DNA of 64,000 bases from Thysanoteuthis rhombus. Its lineage: Eukaryota > Mollusca > Cephalopoda > Oegopsida > Thysanoteuthidae. Of the stretch, positions 11,986 to 24,317 are shown piece after piece. Under the pieces are notes generated by a model, which was given only the letters and a program-made list of their open reading frames with translations, was not told the DNA's origin and did not search any database. Location: the NCBI GenBank assembly GCA_963457665.1, contig OY735215.1:29627041-29691040 (forward strand), in the 5' to 3' direction. The position numbers and the translations under genes are program-made. Each line of letters begins with the position of its first letter. Position 1 is the stretch's first letter.

Positions 11986-12399
11986 AGGAATAAACCAGAA
12001 AAATTTTTATAAAGATAAAGTATAATATTTAAAGTTTGACAAATGGTGGATACTACAGCATTTTTGTTTTACCGGCAGGGATAAACAAAATATAACCATA
12101 AAAATTTGTTTTTTGATGTATTTCTTCTTATACAATACAACCATGGAAAAAAAAATGATTATTGACACTAGGTACACATAAAAAAGTAGGAATGAATATT
12201 CTAATGCATATGAAAGAACGAATGATGTTGTCACTCAGTTTGACAGGAGTTTTGTATACGCTAAATAAGTGTTTCTCTTATTGGGCGCCAGGATCCCACT
12301 CTAGAACAAATATAGAGCTGTCCATGGGAAAAACATAGAGAAGTCAGGTAAAGGCGAGCGATCTCCAAAGATTGTCCTTGTGCCTTGTTACATTTTCCA
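11986..12399. other. Non-coding spacer
   Basis: There is AT-rich sequence, then a more GC-balanced segment near 12280-12400 that leads into the tandem array. That segment may be the end of the element carrying the array; no coding sense was found. Confidence 0.3.
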
Positions 12400-13280
12400 A
12401 AAATGATCTATAGTGGCCTCCAGCATCAACCTTACGTTGCCTTTAACTTTTACAATGCAAATTTTATGCATCTTGGGTGCAATATAATGGCTAACTTTGT
12501 GGAAAATTCTCTTGAAATGACCAGGAATGACATATGGTGACCTTGAATGACCTTGATGCTGAAATTACATATCTAAGTATTTTAGCTGTGTAAAAATCTA
12601 TCTCTATGTCAAATTTCATTTTTTTAGGTACAAAATTATGGCTCACAACTTAGGAAATTGGCTAAAAATGACTGAAAATGATCTCAGGCAACCTCAAATT
12701 GATTTTTAAGTCAATATCACATTGCCTTTGACCTTTGCCAACTGAATATTTATTCCTATGTCAAATTTCAGTTATATAGATGCAAAATTACTGCCAAAAA
12801 ATTATGAAATCAAGTAGAAATAACCAGATTTGACCTATGGTAACCGTAGTCATCAATTTTACATTAAATATAACCTTCATCATAGGAAGATGAATCTTCA
12901 AGCCTAATTTCAGTTTCATAAATGCAAAATCGTGGCCAAAATTTGAAAAATCATTTTTTAGACAACCAGAAATGACCTCTGGAGACAGGGAATGACATCA
13001 GAAATAAATGTCACATAGAATGCAAATTTTGCCATGAGAATATATACCCATATGCTGAATTTTAGTATCCTTGCAGCAAAATTGTGGCCCACAATTCTGA
13101 AAATTGGCCAGAAAAGATCAAAATATGATCTTTGATTACTTCGAGGGACACATGAGGTGTCAACCTAACGTAGCCTATGTTTTAAGTTGATCTCTCCTCA
13201 GTGTATATAAAGATGATCAGGTCGATAGGCCTTATAGTTTTTGCGGAGAATAGGTACAAATAAATAAACAAACAAAAAGG
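12400..13280 (+). repeat. Degenerate ~150-bp tandem array
   Basis: The recurring unit runs roughly: ATGTCAAATTTCAG, T-TAGGTGCAAAATTATGGC, CACAATT-TG-AAATTGGC, AGAAATGACC, TATGGTGACCTTGAATGACC. Unit anchors fall near 12608, 12757, 12905 and 13055, about 150 bases apart. It ends in GATGATCAGGTCGATAGGCC and an AAATAAATAAACAAACAAA tail. It is the same family as 27040-27450. Confidence 0.65.
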
Positions 13281-13344
13281 CTAAAATATTAATATAGACT
13301 CTCTACTACAATCTATAAATGAATTGTAGTGTCAAAATTTGAAG

Positions 13345-13715
13345 TAATGAAAAAAAATTCCATTGAAGATTAATTATGGTGAGGATAAATTCTATGTACG
13401 ACACAAGTGGAGTTTTTCATTTGAAAACATCCAAAATAGAGTTGAAAAACATCTAGAAACATTTAGATCCTAGAAAATTTAGGTGTTATTTCCACTAGAA
13501 AACATCTAGAATAGAGTAAAAAAGCATCTAGAAACATCTAAATTCTGTCAAAATGAGGCCCCCAAAAGGTCAAGAGTGCATTTTTTTTTATTTGTTTTCT
13601 CTCCTGAATTTTTAGAAGGGGTTTAGTGGAGTACTGATGCTGATTTTCAAGTCTGTAGACATAACAGTATGGCCAGTTGCGTTGGGACTCACAAACACAT
13701 TTAAAATTTTTCTAA
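13345..13715 (+). repeat. Unnamed dispersed repeat, family X, copy 2
   Basis: Direct-orientation homologue of 4500-4960. It contains two inner blocks of GAAAACATC-A-AATAGAG...AAAAACATCTAGAAACAT and the common end AGTGGAGTACTGATGC-GATTTTCAAGTCTG. It abuts the end of the tandem array. Confidence 0.6.
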
Positions 13716-13938
13716 CCCACTTGTATATCAGGTAAAGTTTGAAAAGAGCCACATTTTGCCCAAGAAATACTTAGTAGAGAGCAAGGCAGAGGCATTCAAT
13801 TACCTTGAAACCAAACAAGTTCCTCCTGTTTATAAACCTACAGATAAACTAAGGAACACATAATTTTTATTAGATTACTTCATGTCTGATCTGCATTGTT
13901 TACTAATGGCCACTGAACAATGGTATGGATAATTACAA

Positions 13939-14155
13939 TGTCATCATCATCATCATCATCATTATCATCAGTCTTTCAATGTCTGTCGTTGCACACAGAC
14001 CTTCATCAGGATTCGCCACACTTCTCCATCATGAAGCCAGTACTTTCTGAATTTGTCTAGCTCGTCTCTCCATCTAATATTCTGCCGGCCTCGGCTGCAC
14101 AAGTGATCTTGTGGGATGGGATCCATGTCATGAGTCATGATTTCCATCGCTTATT
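13939..14155 (-). mobile_element. RTE-type LINE, 3' end fragment, inverted
   Basis: It reads (CAT)n at 13940-13972, then the reverse complement of the LINE C-terminal coding end (TGTCGTTGCACACAGACC, TTGTCTAGCTCGTCTCTCC, CATCTAATATTCTGCCGGCC). It is homologous to the other three LINE tails and stops after roughly 215 bases. Confidence 0.75.
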
Positions 14156-17100
14156 ACAATGTAAAACAACTAAAATTAAGATGATAGGAATGTTGGTAAA
14201 AAATTAATTATAAAGTATATAAGACTCTTACTATGCATTATCTAAGAAAATATCAAGGTAAAAATCACAAATAACAATTGTTTCCTACTTTGTTGAATTA
14301 ATGGTTATGCTAAATGCAAATTAGACAGAATACAGTTAAATAATAAAGGTTAATGATAATCATAGAAGGTATAAAACATGTAATGCAAGGTAACCATGTC
14401 AATTGATCCACTTAATTGCCTCACTAGCATGTTATTGATTCAGTTCTCAACATTTTCCCTGATCAAATATTAAAAATGTCCTTTTAATACACCATGTTCT
14501 TCAAACAATCTCATCCCCATGATATTCATCGCCACACAACCATATCTTAGATATTTTTATTACCTTAAGAATGCCTGATCCACTTAATGAAAAGACACTG
14601 ACAAAAATACCAACCTTATTTGCTTTCTCTAATCTTCCCTGGACAAAAATAATAATGCCTGCTACTCTCCTGTTGACAAACGTGACAGGAAAGTGCTCAA
14701 CCACTGCCATCAAGCGGGCACCTATAGTCGCCAACAGTGCCATTTAAACAGTTACTTAAGGATCTTGTCACGGATACTGGTTATTTTCTATTCAACGTAA
14801 AAATAAATCTTATAGAAGTAAATTTACAATTTTTCTTTATGAATACTACTGCTTATCAACTTCTAAATATATATACAGATTGCATGCTAAATTTTCAATA
14901 TTTATTTTTGTGTTTTTTCATTTGGAAACATGCTAAAAGTCTAAAAATCAGATTTCATACAAGTATGGAGGTGGTTGTTGAGGTGTCAGCCATTGATGTC
15001 ACCAACATTTGGAAGATGCTAGTAAGATAATGTTCAGCATTTTATGGAGGATAAATTGAGGTCTGCAGTTTGTTGCTTCAAGTTGGGTCATCAGTTTGTA
15101 GAGGTTTGTATGATACCTGTGTGACTGCCTGCTTGGTACTGTGTGTTGAGATGCCCCTTGGAAATGTAGTAGCAGGCTTAGTGGAGAATTGGTTATTGGA
15201 AGTTGAATGCATTGAACAGGCAGAGTAAATTGAATTGATGTGTGTTGGGGGATTTGCATGAAAATGAGGAAAGCCCGAAACACCTGGCGCAGGAACTTGA
15301 AGCTGACACCAGAAAGGTGTGATAGACCTGGAGCCAATTGAGAAGGAAAGTTGCCAGCAGGACTGTCTATAGATCTGTTATTGATGATCTATCCCTCAGG
15401 TGGGGTGGAGGATGATAAGAAAAAAATATAAAACAGATAAGCACTAACACAATTAGAAGCAAAGGCTCGGGAAGAAGATTTCATTTCTTTCTAATTATTT
15501 CAATTGATCTGATTTGCAATTAATCATAAGGGGATTAAAGTTTAATTTCGAGGTATCATAATAGAGTAAGGTTTAGTATTCTGGTCTGGTCTGCCCTTCA
15601 TAGAAAGTTCAATCTCCACTGTTTGTTTAAAAATAGGGCTTTTTGCAAACATGGCTTTTCCCAACACATATTTAGAGAATTATCTTGAGAACGGTTCCAC
15701 CAAATCATTTTGTTTAAATGAGGGTGTTCAAGTATGCATTTGCATTTGTGCATTCAGATTTGTATTAGATGACTCCCAATAAAGTTTGGAGGCCGATGAC
15801 AAAGTCCCAGTTACTGTTGCATGTGCCAGCTTAGTGATCCTCGTCAGTGTTGTCTGGTCAACACCAGGACTTGATGCCTAAAATCTTTTGTGACACACTG
15901 GTTTTACAATACTAAAAAGCTCTCATATCATTTCTATCATTTACATACATAATTTTTAACCATTTAGACAGCAGTTTTTTCTTTTAAACTAACCTGTCTA
16001 AAATATATAATTAATATTTACATGAAATTAATTTTTACTATTCATACACTTAAGTATTTATGAATTCAAACCTCAAACAAAGTGGAGGGGGTCATTTTCT
16101 TATACGCAGAAAGAATTTTGACAAGGACAAACTTAATCTTGATGAAAACAGCAATGAGGACATGTAAATTATAAAGTCGTCAATGAAAAAAAGTTCATAA
16201 AGCTTATTTCTGAGTCCATATAATCATGTCCAGCTCTCTGTTCTCTAGAAAATATTTATATGTTTATTGCTTCTTCAGAATTAATAAAAAATAACTGGAT
16301 ATAGCTTTGATATGACAATAGTCAGATATTAAGAATGCTTTTCACAATGTAATCTGTTGTTTTTTTATGGATTCCCGTTTCTGGATATAAGTCGCTTAAG
16401 CAAATCATCAACATCTCCATTGTTAAACAATTTGGATTCTAGATCAAAAAATGAGTGAGCATTGAAATGCCATCCACATTTTAAAATTCTCTCTCTGCGC
16501 AAAAACTCTGTAGTATTGAGGGTTTTTCACACGTTCAATCAAATGATTTTATAAAACTTTCAGATGCATCATTATTAAAAGTAATGCTTCTTCGAAGTCA
16601 TCCACGCAAACTGTCAGAAACAGGAAACCTCGGATGAAGTTAAAAGTATCTTAGGATTGTCTGCATTGCAAAAACAGCAGCTAACCTGTGTTAATGTATC
16701 ATTTACAAGTTACAAAGAGTGATTCCACCATAAGTTTAGCAAGTATGAGGTTCTCTTTTAGCTGACCCAGACTGAAAGATTTGGCCATTTTTGTAAAATG
16801 CAAAATCAAATTCTCACAGCCAGCTTCAGGATTAGAGTAGCAATTTCCAAAATGGAGGACAATCCAGACAGAAAAAAGAGGACTTATGCAGATTGACCTT
16901 CTTGGATGTGTTAATAATATGACTTGTACACTGGCTCTCATCTGCAGTGTTGATTACAGCAACTACATATAATGAAAATAATATGTTATAACACTTGCTA
17001 TAGCTTTCAGTTTCCACTGTTTTAAGTATATTTGAGGTAATTAGTGTTTTTTAGTCGACCCCCACCCTCAAAAAAGGATGACAAATTAATACCTGGCCTA

Positions 17101-17567
17101 TGCTTGTACCAGATTGAGGACATGGTGCTCAAAAAACCAAACTGTCGGACATGAAGCCAGAAGTCTGGCTTCCCTATCCTGGATAGTCTTGACCCTTTAT
17201 TCAAGTTTTCAATAAAAGTTTGGAGTTATTGAACATAGTGTAGAGATTGGTCTCCTCCTCAGAAGGATTAACATGATCTTCACGGGAGGTTCTCCGCTTA
17301 TAGCACCGGGCAATTACCAATATAGTTACTAACCAGACTTGAAGTTGCTTAACCTTGGTGATCGTTCAAGTGTTGGTACAACCAATGTGATTTGGCCATA
17401 AATTGTGAGATCACCTCATCATATAATGTGATGAAAAATATCACCTGGCCATCTCTTGTGATATCATCAGATGACTTGACAACAATTTGGTCAATGTGCC
17501 GTCAGATGATTTTGACATCAAAACAATGTACTTGTCTACTAAGATATTATTATTAGGAATCATCAAC
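14156..17567. other. Non-coding stretch without recognised features
   Basis: A segment at 14501-14743 is open on both strands and has plausible splice-like borders, but I recognise no protein. The 14999-15337 open frame is also unrecognised. The rest is AT-rich and featureless to me. Confidence 0.3.
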
Positions 17568-17966
17568 CAAAACTGTCAACATAGGTTTCTCTAGTTTTCC
17601 AGCTGGATGGCTGGCTGACTGGCCGACTATCTATGTATGTGTTGCACATATGGGCCTCACCAATGAAGCTACAAGGCTGAAAATTTAATCATTTACCATT
17701 CATTATGCATGCCTATAAAAAAATTATCGTTCAATCTAAAATGTAAGATTTTGTTAAATTGGTCATAAAGTTTGAGTCCAGCAGCATTCATGTTAGTTTT
17801 TTGAAAATTCTGATTTTTTTAGTGATCACCGCCCAACAAAAAGCAAGAGCAATAACTTATTAATTGATCCTCCCTTTTTACAATTTTTCAATTGATCACC
17901 CCCAACACTGCATGCTCCTAAGAGACATTGGTTGCGTAATGGCTTCTATCGAGTGACTAACCAGTT
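17568..17966 (-). repeat. Unnamed dispersed repeat, family Y, copy B
   Basis: Inverted homologue of 5771-6178 (see the anchors there). It starts at AACCAAAACTGTCAACATAGG and ends at the reverse complement of GGTTAGTCACTCGATAGAAG. Both copies diverge outside these points, which gives approximate element borders. Confidence 0.7.
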
Positions 17967-19548
17967 GTTCCCAAATGTCAGTTCATCTTTGGCATAAATC
18001 AAAAAAATCAATATAAAAAGGCAGTCGAGGATTTTGAAGTGATTTCATTTGAATCTAAAAATAGGAACAGCCATCTTAACATCTGTTACAAAAAATGCTA
18101 AAAGAAACGCTGAACTACAATGTAACATAAACACATTATTTAAAATATTGGATTAATAATATTCAGTTATATGGAAAGGCACCTGCTGCAGAGTGATGGT
18201 TAGTGAGTCATTCCTACTTAGTCTAATCCCCACTGGGTGCTCATCTATTGCAGCCAAGTGTGAAACTAATCTAAGTCCAGTAAATATCAATTATAATTAT
18301 ATGGGAGTGTTTTTCTTTCTATACATGTGTTATGCTTGTAGCCTTGCAGCTGCATATTCAAAATGTGTTGTGTCTTCCAAGCGCATGATAATTGGGATTC
18401 AGGTAAAGCAAATTACATTCAGAACAGTTGAATGCATTGATGCAAATTCAGGCAGAAATATATGGATGAAAAATTGGAGAGAAAAGAGAGTCTGAGAAGA
18501 GACGATTTGGCTTCTGTGCATTTCTGCTGGTTGTTGATTGTTTGTTGCAAAGGAGATAGTTGTTGCATGAATCATGCCAGTAAAACAACAAAAAAGTCCT
18601 CGTATTTAAGAATAATTATCAATTGGTTTTATTTCTGTTTCTTTCAGTGCATTGGGACATTTGAGTTTGCTGCTAATTATAACAGCTCACAGACCAAATC
18701 TGGATGAAGAAGGGTCAGTAAAATTTACTAAGTTTCTAACTACTAGTGGGTACATCTTCTCAGCTTTCACCTTCTCTAACGTGCCATCATTCTTTCCTTT
18801 TCTCTCTACCTGCAGCTAGCTGTGTAAATTTCACTCTTTCTTCCTCTCTCTGTCCCCCTTTCTATCTCTCTTTATGAGCAGTGTCAGTTGGCGTAAGGTA
18901 GTCTAACTACTTGTAGCTCTCTTCTTCTGACTTACTGGACTTTAAACGAGAATTCTGTTTCCAAAGAGTCTATGATGGTCAGACCCGTGTTTGAAGTTTA
19001 AAACATATATAAAAAATCTTATCAGTCTCAGGGATATTTCCATAATTAGCTTAAGTTGCTATCTTCCTTAGAAGTCAATCCCCACTAAACCTACTCCCAC
19101 CATTAAGACTTGGAGCACACAAAACCTTTGTTGTTAGCGGGATCAAGGAACAATAAGCACTGACAATAATTGTTACATCACTTCTGTATCATTATATATT
19201 TTTGCCACCGTATCTTATTATCATTTATATAGATCTATTTCTCCGATAAGTTAATATCATTGTTGATAAAATTTGTATATGTCTATAGAAATTTTTGATA
19301 GAGTAAAAATTTACATTTTAACAGAAAAATAAAGAGATTAATTTACTGGTTTACATAGTATACAGAGCCACACTTAGATCATACAGACTTGTGTTTGAAT
19401 GAGTCAGTATTTTTAATGTTTTATAAAATCACACCATGAGATTCAAGTCAGTTTTCACTTTTCCTACATGATATAAACCATTACAATTAGTCCATAAACA
19501 GTCGCTTTGTGGACAGTTACCATTAGTGTATAACAAAAAGGGTTGGCT
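17967..19548. other. Non-coding stretch
   Basis: I see no exon, RNA gene or repeat that I can support. Pyrimidine-rich CTCTCT tracts lie near 18780-18880. Confidence 0.3.
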
Positions 19549-19780
19549 GATGGCTGCTACTGATACTAAAAGTATGACAGATATTTTCGGGAGGTAGAAA
19601 AATGTTAGGTAATTTAATAAGAGAGTTGGAAAAAAAGAGGGGAGAAAAGAAAGTCTGGTAGTTTAATAAGAGGGTAGGAAGGAAGAGGAAAGAAAAGAAA
19701 TGCAATTTGATAAGAGGGGAGGAACGGAGAGGGGCTGATGGCTGCTACTGATGCTATAAGTGTGACAGACACTGCTCTTA
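19549..19780. repeat. Purine-rich minisatellite flanked by direct repeats
   Basis: GGCTGATGGCTGCTACTGAT plus a TATGACAGA-like end occurs at 19545-19583 and again from 19734. Between them lie three imperfect ~50-bp units keyed by T-GTA-TTTAATAAGAG-G-GG and G/A-rich tails (19607, 19658, 19706). A third copy of the flanking motif is at 51001-51036, so it belongs to a dispersed element. Confidence 0.65.
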
Positions 19781-22528
19781 AAATAAATATGATTTTACAC
19801 ATCAAAAAAAGCTTCTTTGAGTTAATAGACTGAAATATTATTATTGCTAATCAGAAGTTGTTACATTCCCTTTAAGCGAACAACAGAGGATAGATTTTGT
19901 GGGAGATACAGACCAAGAGGCAGCAAAAGGGTTGACCATGGTGAAGAAGATAACATAAGGATATTGAAAAGTAATAAATATTACACGGCAGAGCCCTTAT
20001 TTTAAAAAAAAAGGTTGACTGCTGAAGTAGACAGTGGATGCAATCATATTTATTGGTGTTGCACAGAATACATATTTGCCGAGATAGTAGTTTGTTACTG
20101 AGACATGTTTTTATATACAATCCATGTAGATATGTGTGATAAAGTAGTTATAGTTATAATTTTTAAGAGCTGGTAAAAAGTTTTTGCATACAATGTAAGA
20201 AACATGAAGCTGGCTGGAACTAGACATTTGGCTTGTAAATTTTATTCATATTAGATAAATCCAAAGTTCTGGTGTTATTACTATTATACATTGATTCATT
20301 TGGACCAGTTTTGTCATTTTTACTGTCTTTATCACAACGTTTTGGCTCCAGCTCTCTTTCAGTCTGAATCTCTAAGACAAGATAGTATTATAATGATACA
20401 TCGATCCACTTGGAACAGTTTTCTGGTGAAAAAAAAAAGTGCGAATAACGCTCATCTAGTTTTCTGGAAGCTGCGAGTCCAGGTGGTGCAGAAATCTATG
20501 ACGGCTCAATGGAGAGGCCAATTGACATCATGAAGAAAGAATTTACAGGTGCAAGTTCTGAAATTCCAATGAAAGAGCACCATGTATGACAGGTATAGGA
20601 ATGAAAACAACATACTCCAGTAGATGAAATAAAGATTTCCTTCAATATTCCTTCAAAGTTACCAAATGCAACAGAGCAAGGCTGGAGAGTATGGTGACCA
20701 AAATGTGATAAGAGAAACTAAAATGAAGAAATTATTTGAATGAATTAACTCATATTAATAACAACATGTGGAAGTTTGGAAAATAGGGCAGCTAAATCAT
20801 GATAAAGACAACACAGACAAGGAAACTGTTTGAAAAGAATCAGTGTATAATAGCTCTTCTCTCCTTGACTTTGTTGGGGAATGCTCTTTAAAAGCTGGAG
20901 AAACAAGTTTCTTGGCAACAGAATAAGTATTTGCTCACTCCAACTCATTCCTAGTTGTAGAAATTATTCCATTATGTCTAACTCAATGAAAAATCATTTG
21001 GTAATTAGTTGCTGTAGTTGAGAATCTTCCCACTTGAACTAACTCGCCTAGATTATTTGAATAAATTCCTGCTTCAGCAAATTTGTTCCTCTTGAAGGCA
21101 GCCTACTTAATGATTGGTTCTCATTAGTACAACATTTCTGCCAAACTTTACTCAAACTCACTGGTATTTTGATGATGTAGATATTCCCTGAATCCTCGAC
21201 CATTCCTGCCTGTGTGAATCTCGCTGCTTGCTTTATTCTAGGTAAATCTGTCAACAATTCTTAGCTCTCAATCAGTCTTACTCTAAATGAGGTTTCACCT
21301 ATGTATAAAGTAGTAATTACAACACGGGAAGATATAACTGGTATTTACTCTAAAGTGAGTTTCTTTAATCTTAGGCACCATAAACCACCTTCTACAAATC
21401 CATCGCAGGTCATCAAGTGTGATGAGAGATGATTTGTCTCCACAAAATATTTGGACAAATAATTTGAGTATATGTGGGTGAATTGATACATCCGTAGTCT
21501 GACATAGTTATTAGCTGAACTTTGATTTGAAATTTTCACTGTATAATGTTTGATCAATATGATTAATGGATGTGAATTAGATTAAGGGCATTGACAAGGA
21601 TAAAGATTATGTTGAAAATATATATGTCTATTGGTTAACATAGACTTTTTTACTATTAGGGTACAGACTTATTGACTTACCTACATAACTGGTGAATCTT
21701 ATTTTTTAATTTTCCACCCGACCTTAAATTTTGAAACATACATGCACATTTGTTTTCAAGTTTTACAAACCATGCTTTCTTAGAGAGAAAAAAAAAATGT
21801 TTTTTTTGTTTCAAATCTGGCATTATATTTTGGATGACAGATTTTTCATAAGAACACCAAGTAATAGGAAATTCTGTTTGAAGAAGGTTTCTGATAGATT
21901 ATAACATAAATATGTATCTCCATATAGAACAAGTTGGACCATTACTTGTTATAATAGCATGAATTGTTTTAAGTATATTTTTTAGTTTAATATATTCAGT
22001 AGTTGATATTCTCAATCACTTTCAATTTAAAGCTAGCTTTATATTTCTTATAAGCAGCAGTAATGTATTACTTCAACAGAAAATTTGCTATCAGAAAAGA
22101 CTATATATTCATTGTCAATTGTATACCTATAGGGTTTAAAAAAACATGTTTTGTTGCAAATGATGACATTTTGTTTTTGAGTAATTGTAATTTTCATATC
22201 TACGCTGTAAGTTTCTATCTCAAGAGGACAAATAATGAACAAATCAATATTAGATTATGAGATCCAGGTTACATAAGCATGATGGGAAGAGCATGGTGGG
22301 AAGAGATAATTGTTTAGTCTTAGAGAAGAAATGTGTAGAAAAAATGAGAGGAAGGGAAAAAGTAACCATGCTTCCTATTGTATCGATCCTTTCTTTTCTT
22401 TATTGGTCCCCTGACAAGGTTAACTATGGGAGTAACAGTTTTTGCTGCTACTATATAGGCAGATAAGGTAATTATAGAAAAGTGGGTTGTTCACTCACCC
22501 TCTGTCTTCTCAGTTAACCACTTTGGCA
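19781..22528. other. Non-coding stretch with a possible Penelope-type 3' relic
   Basis: The reverse strand of 20305-20365 reads CTGAAAGAGAGCTGGAGCC then AAAACGTTGTG, like eroded Penelope-like element ends. A ~35-bp block there (from 20287) recurs from 20396. No exon was recognised elsewhere. Confidence 0.3.
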
Positions 22529-22536
22529 TACTAATG

Positions 22537-23502
22537 CAGGGATGGGGAACCTTTTTATGTTTAAAAGCCACATCGAAATTTATTGCCTTTTAATAATGCT
22601 GCACTCAAGAAAGTTTTAGTATGTTTACAGTAAAATCTGAGGATCTAAACATTTGGTTTATAACGTACATCCTAATTCAATTAGTATAAGCTACTTAAAA
22701 GAAATGATAAACTCAACTAACTCTTTGATGACTTTTTTGAGATTGCCTTTTGAAAGAATGCATTTTGAATATCAGGTTCGAAAGTGAGGCATGCAGTTTT
22801 AATTGGTCTTCCTGGTGCGTAGCTCTCAACTTGGATGAGATATGAAGATATGGATTCACAAAGATTAATAGGGGAAAAACAAATCATTCGTTGGGTATGT
22901 TCCCGGAGACGAGAATATTCAACTGCAGTTTCCCAGCTTTCAATCGGATCTCCTACCAAACAGAGTTCAAAATGTTATCTGCGGAAAGCTCAATCAAGTC
23001 TATTTGCAACTCTCCTGATACATCAACTATATGGGGTTGGAAAGCTACTTTAAATTGCAGTATCACTGAACAAACAAATCATTTCATCTGTATCAAAAAT
23101 AAGATAATACAGCAATTCTTACTCATCATTATAAGTTAGATTTTCTTCTTTTAGTGTTCTTTTTGTCTTCTTAGACAAGATGGCGGATGGAAATAAAAAA
23201 ATAAATCACAAAGTGAGCCTCAATCAATAGAAACACAAACATGTGTGACACACTGGGGTGCAGATTAGGTATTAACTGATAATAACTAATAATAATGATT
23301 TTACTTGGTACAAAAATCTATTCCAACGTAAATTTATACGTAAAACATTAAATCAGTGACCATTTTCATCTATAAATGCTGATGTGAATTATTAATTTTT
23401 ATAAAAGAAATTCAAAATTTCTTCGACATGGCTGTAAAGGTGGTGCACCTGATGGTCTATAAGGCTGCATACAGCCTTCAGGCCATGGGTTTCACACCCC
23501 TG
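22537..23502 (-). mobile_element. hAT-family DNA transposon remnant with 8-bp target-site duplication
   Basis: The ends are CAGGGATGGGGAACC at 22537 and the reverse complement of CAGGGGTGTGAAACCCATGG at 23502, typical short hAT terminal inverted repeats. They are flanked by TACTAATG (22529-22536) and TACTAGTG (23503-23510), an 8-bp duplication with one mismatch, which is the hAT hallmark. The 966-bp interior keeps part of the transposase C-terminus on the minus strand. Its right end abuts the SINE at 23511. Confidence 0.85.
22717..23055 (-). pseudogene. hAT transposase C-terminal fragment
   Basis: From right to left the frame reads VAFQPHIVDVSGELQIDLIE, then a stop and shift, then LREHTQRMICFSPINLCES and YAPGRPIK. 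These correspond to the NPF-V-D-LQ-ELIELQ-D block and to the C-terminal dimerisation region (SMFGSTY-CE-FS...RS-L) of hAT transposases of the ZMYM6/GTF2IRD2-related group. The DDE catalytic region is missing. It is a pseudogene and cannot act by itself. Subfamily placement is from motif memory. Confidence 0.65.
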
Positions 23503-23510
23503 TACTAGTG

Positions 23511-23695
23511 AAAAGATACTTTATCAAGATATCTGGTGATTGGACTGAGTGCAGGGACAAGTATATTCCTGTCTTTTCAAAGGGCATTAGTCCAAAGTAA
23601 AGATAAGCAGCCCCAGCCAAAATTTGAACCCAGTTTATTGAATCTGTTTCCCATGCTAGTAAACATTATGCCAGCCAACAATTTCCAACCATTAG
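23511..23695 (-). mobile_element. tRNA-derived SINE, inverted
   Basis: On the minus strand it has A-box-like TGGCATAATGT (23673-23663) and B-box GGGTTCAAATT (23631-23621), then GGACTAATGCCCTTTGAAAAG of the SINE core. Its downstream part is truncated where the hAT duplication begins. Confidence 0.7.
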
Positions 23696-24276
23696 TTATC
23701 TGATAGCTCAGGAAGATACTTTCAGGAAAAAATGGTAGTCCAGTTGTAATTTACAGATTATTTTAACTTGAGATAGGAGTTAGGTGCAGGAGTTGGAAGA
23801 GAACAAAATCTTTTGCTTGTTCCCTTGGTAAGTTTGTTTTACTTTTTATAACAACAATCAAAAGATCTTGCTCAAGTCTTATCCATAATAATGTGTAGTG
23901 ACCTCATTATTTGAATTTGCTCGTGAATGAAATACTAGAAAAGAGAAGATATCTTTGTCATTCTGTCGAACTAACTTTAACAAAGCACCCTACAATGAAA
24001 GTGTTTGTGTATGTGTACTGATATTTTTCTTTGATGTGACAGCAACAGAGACCTTATAAATGTGATTTTATAATAACAAAAAAGAAAAGTATTAGGATGG
24101 TCAGAGCAACTATTTGCACAAGTTCAAATTCACACTTGCATAACAAAAAAAAAGAAAATAGACTAATATATGTTGAGATTACTGATCAGTCTCTTAGTTC
24201 AAAATAAAAGCACATTTTTTCTGCAAACTTATTCGTAGTCATATTTTGATAAGTACAAATTATTAACTGTGAAAAG

Positions 24277-24279
<3 letters not shown>
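23696..24279. other. Non-coding spacer
   Basis: AT-rich with no recognised feature. Confidence 0.3.

Positions 24280-24313
<34 letters not shown>
24280..24313. repeat. (AT)n tract, left of the LTR
   Basis: A dinucleotide tract that continues as TATATA on the right of 25155, so the LTR-like block appears to have inserted into one (TA)n array. Confidence 0.85.

Positions 24314-24317
<4 letters not shown>

Noticed and set aside
12280-12400. A Helitron end (GAGCTGTCCATGGGAAAAAC-like text)
   Set aside because: No CTRR end, hairpin or Rep/helicase coding could be shown.
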